Source: Stictocephala bisonia
Lineage: Eukaryota > Arthropoda > Insecta > Hemiptera > Membracidae
Direction of reading: 5' to 3'
DNA length: 64,000 bases
NCBI GenBank assembly: GCA_035578905.1
Contig: JAQJVL010000081.1
Location: 1,874,980-1,938,979 of the forward strand
Made by a program: the position numbers and the translations under genes. Shown here in pieces: positions 58,015 to 64,000 of the stretch (position 1 is its first letter; every line of letters starts with the position of its first letter). A model generated the notes under the pieces. It was not told the DNA's origin, ran no database searches, and was given only the letters and a program-made list of their open reading frames with translations.

Positions 58015-59370
58015 ACTCAACTAGCTAAACCCAGCCATGCTTAGCTGTAGCTTAGTCTGATGTTAACTATTAGTTGTTATTTTTTACTTTAGTAGTTAGA
58101 AAAATAAAGGTGTATTGTTTACTTGATTTTAAAAGCGTATCAAACCTGTCACTTGCTATACTCGTGAGGGAAGCTCATCTTGTGGCCTCGCCTGAGAACT
58201 CTATCTTCAGCCCCTCTGTGCAACTCAGCTTGCTGCCTTGCAAGAACACTGTGCTATAGGCCCTATTGTGGAACTCGGCTGCGGCCTCGTGGGGACTGTA
58301 TCTCAATGTAGTTTGGTTTTTGGGACAGTGGAGCCTATAAAAATAGTCTTTTCTAAAATCTGATGGTATATTAGGAATTGAGAGAAAAATGTATTTAACC
58401 TGATACAGCACTTAAAACTCTGCAATTTCTCCCTTTATGGAACTCGGCCTTCAGCCTTGCCGAGACATTCTGCTGCAGCCTCATTTGTGGAACTCGGCCT
58501 GCGGCCTCTTTAAGACAATCTACTACAGCCCCATTTGTGCACCTCAGCCTATGGCTTCGGGAGGAAGCTCAGCCTACGGCCTCGCCAGGATACTTGACCT
58601 GTTTAACCACGATTTTTTATTTTTATATTTATAGTGGAGCCTATAAATATAGTCTTTTCTAAAATCATATAGCAAATTTTTAACCAAGAGAAGAATACTT
58701 TTAATTTAGTACCCCACTTGGGTTTGTTACTTTAACTTTACTAATTTTTAAGTTTTCGGGCAAGTTTTTGTTTTTCAGGGTGCAACACCCATAAAACGTG
58801 TCTCTTCCAAAATACGATTGTGTATTCAGATTAGGAGAAAAATACTTTTAGTTTGAGACCCCTCTTTGGTGTTTTATTTTAGTATTACACTTGTTATGGT
58901 TTTCTAAGAATATTTTGGTTGTTGGGGCATATACCCCTTATTATTTACCCTTTTCCAAATCTGATGGTGTATTTGGATTCAGGAGAAAAATACCTGTAAT
59001 TTCAGTGGACAATCTCAGTCAGTAATAAAAAATATAACATTTTAAAAAAATTGTGGTTTTTGGATCCCCGATACTCAAAATCTTTTAGTATTTTAGCTGA
59101 AATTCAAGTATGCACATTTGGTACATGTACATATCTGTCAAGTTTTGAAAATTTTACTCTAGTTTTTTCCAAGTTGGTTATAAAAACAACTTTTTTGTGA
59201 TTTTCCGATAAGAATAACATTGCAACTTTAAAGAGTCGGATGTGAATAAAATCACACCAGAGTGAACTATACAACTTCCCGATGTTTTATGGTGATCCGA
59301 TGAGTGGCTTAGTAATGCATAAAGGACAAACACACATACATTAGTTGACTTTATACAAACATATAGATTT
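58015..59370 (+). repeat. Interspersed repeat with two internal tandem families
   Basis: The repeat begins ACTCAACTAGCTAAACCCAG, the kind of start seen at ends of common insect repeats. It contains GC-rich units of about 55-60 bp (GTGGAACTCGGCCTGCGGCC and variants) at about 58165-58290 and 58435-58600. It also contains a spaced unit of about 150 bp (GGAGCCTATAAA-ATAGTC, then TCTAAAAT, then GAGAAAAATAC) at about 58330, 58633, 58780 and 58925. It ends in CACACATACATTAGTTGACT near 59340. No protein is encoded. The class is undetermined. Confidence 0.55.
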
Positions 59371-59744
59371 ACTTTATTCTATCAGTCAATTTTTATGATA
59401 TTGTTTATCTATCAGTCTATCAGTCACACATTGTTCCACATCATGTGTGAACATGACGAAGGTAATAAGTTAATTTAGTCTATAGCATATTGTGAAAATA
59501 TATTTTACTAAATTTTATATTTCATTCTGGTGATGGGAACTCAGTTTGTTATTAATAATACAAAATATTTAACTCGGCTTCAACTCAGCAAGTCAAAATA
59601 TTGAGCAGATTTTGTTACATAAGTAGTGATATCTTAGGCGTTGTCATGACATTTCCATGATTTTTTTATACTTTTTTAATGTAATATGGTAGTAAGTATT
59701 TTTTCTTTTTACAATGGTCCAAACCCATCAAGCTGAATTTAAAT

Positions 59745-59830
59745 GGTCCTCTCAGGATTTCAACCCGTGACCCCCTCCATTTACTTTGCATTGAAGGAGT
59801 GCACTGGATTATCCGCTAGGATTAAATTTT
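59745..59830 (-). repeat. tRNA-like SINE head
   Basis: The minus strand has an A-box-like TAGCGGATAATCCAGTGC and, about 40 bp on, a B-box-like GGTTGAAATCC. The A-box to B-box layout fits a tRNA-derived SINE or a decayed tRNA pseudogene. Confidence 0.45.
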
Positions 59831-60105
59831 ATAAGGCTCTTGTTGGTGCTTATAATTTTGGTTTTTTGAAAAGGGGTGCCAACGGGTATATGAACTTGGA
59901 ATAGTAATAGTACATGAAAGATGATTTCACAAATAAAACATACAGGGTGCATATAATAAAATTATATGCACGTATGTTTTAATGGGATCATGCATGCACA
60001 GATGTTTCAGTATGATACTTTATCAGTTATTTTTTATAATTTATAGTTGAAAAGACTACTATCTGTATGTTTTAAACAAGTAGTAATTCATAATTTTTGT
60101 TTTAG

Positions 60106-60166
60106 TTTGGGAAAAGTCCATGACAATATCACTGTAGCACATCCACTTGAAAAATCTGAGAGAAAT
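60106..60166 (+). CDS. POMP: POMP (proteasome maturation protein), second coding exon
   Basis: Acceptor TTTTTGTTTTAG ends at 60105. The donor AAT/GTAAGT is at 60167. The exon is 61 nt and completes the split glycine, then encodes LGKVHDNITVAHPLEKSERN. The HPLE-SE-N core is the conserved POMP motif. Together with 50772-50848 it gives 46 residues that align without gaps to the N-terminal half of animal POMP. The C-terminal exon(s) are not in the window, so the gene continues to the right of 64000. Confidence 0.8.
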
Positions 60167-60330
60167 GTAAGTAAATAACAATTTCTAAATCATAATCAAT
60201 ATTTGAGCGTTTAGAAATGAGGAAAGTAACAATATTCTTGTACCATAATTTGAGCTACTTGTGCTGATTGTGTTCAATTAAATGTTTTGCTGTTGTAGGA
60301 TGTTTGGATAGACAAAACAGTTTGACTCAC

Positions 60331-60433
60331 TTAACACCTGGTGCAATAGCCTCCTCCTCATGAACTTCTCCCTTCACATACTGTTCATGCATACTAACTT
60401 TCTTGGTGCCTCTAAACACATAGTCTCTGAACA
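60331..60433 (-). CDS. Internal exon of an unidentified gene on the minus strand
   Basis: Minus strand. Acceptor ATTTCAG (boundary 60433/60434) and donor GTTAA/GTGAGT (boundary 60331/60330) enclose 103 nt open in one frame. The peptide is FRDYVFRGTKKVSMHEQYVK, then GEVHEEEAIAPGV. Composition and both splice sites look like a true host exon. It lies only 165 bp from a POMP exon on the other strand, so it would be an overlapping or nested gene. I do not recognise the protein. Confidence 0.5.
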
Positions 60434-60617
60434 CTGAAATTTCATAAAAATAAAATGATTTTGAGAGTATATGGTTTATACATTTTTAAATATGTGGCTG
60501 AGGAGCCACAGATATTAGCAGTTTAAGCCCCTTTGGCCTGTTAGTGTGGCCGTTTGTAGGATGCAGTCTCATCAATAACTTTAAATTAATTAATTGCTTT
60601 TGATCTGACTGTTTACT

Positions 60618-62098
60618 TAAGAATGAATGAATAAATCAATTTATTTCCGTATGAAATACAAAATACATATCAATGGAATGTTAGTGAATTATACAATAAT
60701 AATCTATACAATACATAAGAATCAATATTCTTGATTGAAGTTAGCTAAGTAAACATAAATAAATAATACACTGCATTTTTTTCTCAGTGGAAATAAGCCT
60801 ACATGGGCTCGGTGGCCTGTGCGTAGGCTTGAGTCGCTATTATGAAATATATTAATAAATAAATAAGAGAACGAAAAAAAAAAAGAAAAAAAGGTTTGAC
60901 AGTTCATTAATGAAAATGATACTAAGCAAAACAATGTGTGGGGTGTGAGGAAGGTAGGAATAGGGACAAGAGTCAGGCCCGCCCATAATCCGGCGATATC
61001 AACGCCTCAGCATTATCAATACCTAAATCTAATAAGAACCTTTTGACTCGGATGTTAAAAATTGGCATGGACAGAGATTCAAATATGCTGTAGTTATTAA
61101 AAAATGTAGTTATATTACGATACAGTACATGGGATATGTAAAAAGGGTTCGTTTTTTAAAAGGATTTGCTTAGTTGTAGAGTGACTATTCCAGTGTTTGT
61201 TGCGTATCTAATGTTGTGATAATGATACATTTTGAAAAATATTGAATTAAAATTTTTAAATAAATGTATAAGAAGAGTTTTAATATAAAGCTGGCGGACA
61301 GAAAGTAAGGCATATTCATTGAAAAGGTCATTAGTGGAATAACGTCTAGACTTACTGAACCCAACTTTTGAGATACAAATAGGGGGTTGAGTACAGATTT
61401 ATGTGCTCCTCCTCAAGATGTGTTTCCGAAGGTGAGCAATGACTGTATGTAGGCGTAATAAGCTAATTTGATTTCATTTCGATTTAATATATCTTTAAGT
61501 TGTTTAAAAGCAAAAAAATACTTGCGAAGTTTGTTTTTTAAAAGGAAAATATGTTCAGACCACTTCATTCTGCAATCGAAAGTCACTCCTAAATATTTAT
61601 ATTGTGAAACACATTCTACTGACTCACACCGGCAAGTGGAGTTCAGATGATTTCCACAGTTATGGATGGATAGGCTTTCAAAGGGATAGTCCGAATTAAT
61701 GTTTAAAGTAATTGGTAAAAATTCAGTTTTTTTAAAATTAAAGAAAGATAATTTTGGTCAAGCCATTTCTTTAGATTCACAAAATCACTTTGAGCGTTGT
61801 ATTTAATGTCTTGCCAATTCCCTCCGTGTGTTAAAAGCAATGTGTCATTAGCAAATAGAAATAATTTGCTATGGAGGTTTAATTTACACATATCATTTAT
61901 ATAGATATGCTTCCCTGAATTACACAATAATCCACTGGCAATGGATCACTATTTACTCCACAAATGGGCACAACCTGGCGCTTATCTAAAAGATAGCTTC
62001 TGAATCAGGCAAAAGTATTGCCACTAAATCCAGTTGCTTCTAATTTAATTAATAAATTCGATCTGTCAATTGAGTCAAATTTTTTTTTTAAGTCCAAA
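60618..62098 (-). pseudogene. CR1/Jockey-group LINE, RT 3' half
   Basis: Minus strand, with a 3' tail of TTCATTCATTC type at about 60618-60630. Reading from 62098: QIEFINKLEATGFSGNTFAW-like, then a broken GVPQGS box, then YINDMCKLNLHSKLFLFANDT (61927-61850), where the catalytic ADD is changed to AND. Then come a KKWLDQNYLSL segment, YKYLGVTFDCRMKWSEHIF near 61590, and a long thumb tail (NEIKLAYYAYIQSLLTFGN). Stops and frameshifts are present. The element is 5'-truncated at about 62098. Confidence 0.82.
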
Positions 62099-62102
62099 AA
62101 TA

Positions 62103-62345
62103 TATTTATTTATTTATTTATTCATAAGACGCCGATCGTCAAGATATGGGCGAATATGGATTTCGAATGAGTGTGGTGAGTGTAGATGAGCGAATGTAGT
62201 CATTGTTACAAACTAAGGCCGACTATTCCTTAGAAAGTGTCATTAATTAATAGCCCAATGACAAATGAACAGCCGGTGATTATCAGCTGATCCTTCTCAA
62301 AATGTATTGACTCTGATTGGGATCGAACTGACAACCTTTAGCATT
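62103..62345 (-). repeat. tRNA-derived SINE
   Basis: Minus strand. The head near 62345 has a B-box-like AGTTCGATCCC, the body follows, and the tail is a TTTATTTATTTATTCA run (complement A-rich) at 62103-62124. A truncated relative lies at 49485-49540. It directly abuts the truncated 5' end of the LINE at 62098. Confidence 0.6.
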
Positions 62346-62511
62346 ATATTTGAATTAAACATCTTTTGTTTATTACTTATAAAACGACAATATTGACACC
62401 CAAATAACAATTATTCTGAGTTCAGTTTGACCATAAAACGAAATTCGTAGTGGAGAAAACAAAGGACTCCTTTATGGTGGACAATGCAATGTTTGTTTTA
62501 ACCTTTCGAAA

Positions 62512-62599
62512 CTACCCATACACGTACTGTGGTAATGACCCACCCATACACGTACTGTGGTAATGATCCACCCGCCCACCCACACACGTACTGTGGTAA

Positions 62600-62601
<2 letters not shown>
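62512..62601 (-). repeat. Three units of the dispersed minisatellite, inverse orientation
   Basis: ACACGTACTGTGGTAATGA with CCCACC spacers occurs three times. Its complement matches the 36-bp unit at 16845-17305. Confidence 0.85.

Positions 62602-62602
<1 letters not shown>

Positions 62603-62653
<51 letters not shown>
62603..62653. repeat. (AT)n microsatellite, 51 bp
   Basis: Alternating AT directly adjoining the minisatellite. Confidence 0.98.
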
Positions 62654-62656
<3 letters not shown>

Positions 62657-63112
62657 GAGAGGTAAAAAATAAATAAGTAGTAGTATATTAATTTCATAAA
62701 AAACTATAAACATTGTATTGTGGCAAAAAGATGTGCAGTGATTTTAATGGATAAATTTGAAGCATTGTGACTATATAATAATCAGAAAGAATAACAATGA
62801 AAACAATAATAAGATATAAAAGCATGTCATATTGTATTTAAAAATGTGGTAATAAAATTAATCTAGAATAATCGGTAATGAAAATTATATTAGAATTGTA
62901 GCTGAATTTATATTAAAGTTTTTTAATTAATTTTTTTAATTTTTACTAATAGTTAAGATTGTCACAGAGAAAACTAGTGAAGAAGAAATTATTGGATAAT
63001 ATTGTTAGACCAATGACATTTATTGGCAATTGAAATAATATAAAGTGTGTTATGATTAGTATATTTTTAATTAGACATTTAAAAATAAAAAAATATATAT
63101 ACAATTAGGTAA
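62654..63112. other. AT-rich sequence, nothing recognised
   Basis: No motif seen. Confidence 0.4.
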
Positions 63113-63170
63113 CAGAAAATTAACTGTTAATTTTCTGGTAAAAAATTAGGTGGGTCTGACCTAATTTTTT
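63113..63170. repeat. Two adjacent perfect hairpins at the end of the LINE ORF1
   Basis: CAGAAAATTAA / TTAATTTTCTG (63113-63123, 63127-63137) with a 3-nt loop, and AAAAAATTAGGT / ACCTAATTTTTT (63140-63151, 63159-63170) with a 7-nt loop. The second includes the ORF1 stop codon (63161-63163). Confidence 0.9.
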
Positions 63171-64000
63171 GTGAACTTGTCCAAGTCCTCCACGACATAC
63201 ACCCGGATGGCGTGTTCTCCTTCCTTGGCCTTCACTAGCACCTTGTTGACGAAGGCGGCATGATAGAGCTTCCCCTCTTGCTTCATCCTCCGGGCACGTC
63301 CCAAGACCATCTTGTTGTGGGCTGTGAGCTGTTCGTTAACGTAGACGGACGTCTTCAGGAAGTGTGGTGACACATCCTGTGTGTCAAAACCATTCTGAGC
63401 TCTGGCTGTATTCATCCATTTTTCTTTCACACTTCTTGATGTGATTGGACGATTAAAGGGGGTTGCAGGTGCTTCTTAGAGTAAAGACGTAGGCGGTGAG
63501 CTATTGATACATCATCTCTTTTGAATTCGACACCCAAGCCTTTAGCAACACATCCCAACATATAGTATACATCTTCACCTTTTGTAGAAGGTAGGCCCAG
63601 TAGCTCTATGTTGGTGCATCTAGAGTGCTGTTCAGAATCGATTAACTTCATGTGGAGTTCACATTTCGGCACGCATCTCATCGCGATCATTTTCAAATCA
63701 AACACACTTGGTTTCAAGTTCTCTTGATTTTCTTCTAGATTTTCTATCCTACCATTCATTATTTTAAGCTCATTAGTAAGAGAATTTAGCGACCCTTTTA
63801 CTTCACTAATGTTCTTATCGGTATTGGAATTAATTTCAAGTTTCAACTTGTTAAGTGCATCCATAAGGGCTTTAGACATGCCACTCACCTCTTCATTACT
63901 GTCAACAGATGAAGCCTCGCTTTTACAAGATCCACATTTCCATGATTTTATTTTCGTCTTCATAAGATTCTGTTCTGAGCCTTCACGTGTACACGCCTGG
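63161..64000 (-). pseudogene. LINE ORF1 protein, partial (window edge) and frameshifted
   Basis: Minus strand, open from the window edge. The first part (64000-63427) has the end of a PHD-type finger (ACTREG, then SWKCGSCK). A coiled-coil stretch with regular leucines follows (ALNKLKLEINSN to MNGRIENLEENQENL). Then comes the nucleic-acid-binding region TNIELLGLPSTKGEDVYYML, then VSIAHRLRLYSKKHLQPPLI. A frameshift at about 63427 leads into the second part (63430-63161) with TSVYVNEQLTAHNKMVLGRA, then VLVKAKEGEHAIRVY, and the stop. This is the FP/Jockey-type ORF1 layout found in many insect LINEs and would coat the element's RNA. The frameshift makes this copy defective unless ribosomes shift. 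Confidence 0.8.

Overview
This looks like eukaryotic nuclear DNA from an arthropod, most likely an insect. It is AT-rich, coding is split by GT-AG introns, conserved animal exons are present (POMP, a Btk29A-like Tec kinase), and the rest is dominated by insect-type transposable elements: mariner, piggyBac, pogo/Tigger, RTE- and CR1/Jockey-group LINEs, a Penelope-like fragment and tRNA-derived SINEs. A hemipteran is possible, but the sequence does not settle the order. Nothing bacterial, viral or CRISPR-like was seen.

Layout. 0-6 kb: an inverted duplication of an unrecognised coding fragment, then a mariner (1889-5790, TA target duplication) split by a LINE on the opposite strand. 6-18 kb: AT-rich sequence with microsatellites, a five-copy 63-bp minisatellite, an orphan exon candidate, and relics of mariner, Tigger, Penelope-like, RTE and piggyBac elements. 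A Tc1/mariner-superfamily transposase relic at 16.4-17.7 kb carries an in-frame 36-bp minisatellite. 18.2 kb: the first coding exon of a Btk29A-like kinase on the minus strand. 19-24 kb: LINE fragments, a tRNA-SINE and an unassigned GC-richer block. 24.4-27.7 kb: an apparently intact RTE-type LINE. 28.0-28.4 kb: a 28S rRNA gene fragment. 28.4-34.2 kb: a CR1-like LINE relic into which a fold-back element and a TIR transposon have jumped. 34.6-38.7 kb: more LINE pieces, a roughly 925-bp GT tract and a piggyBac-type MITE. 41.3-47.3 kb: a roughly 198-bp satellite that inverts on itself and contains an apparently intact two-exon DNA transposon (41469-45282) with terminal inverted repeats and many subterminal motif copies. 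48-64 kb: LINE and SINE fragments, small palindromes, two exons of POMP (50.8 and 60.1 kb) separated by a 9.3-kb intron that contains a pogo/Tigger relic and a rearranged IQGAP pseudogene, one unidentified minus-strand exon, and at the right edge a LINE ORF1 that runs off the window.

Host coding sequence is very sparse: four exons or exon candidates, about 430 bp. Everything else assignable is mobile or repetitive. The most notable object is the two-exon transposon at 41.5-45.3 kb, whose superfamily I cannot name with certainty. The RTE element is the other candidate for recent activity.
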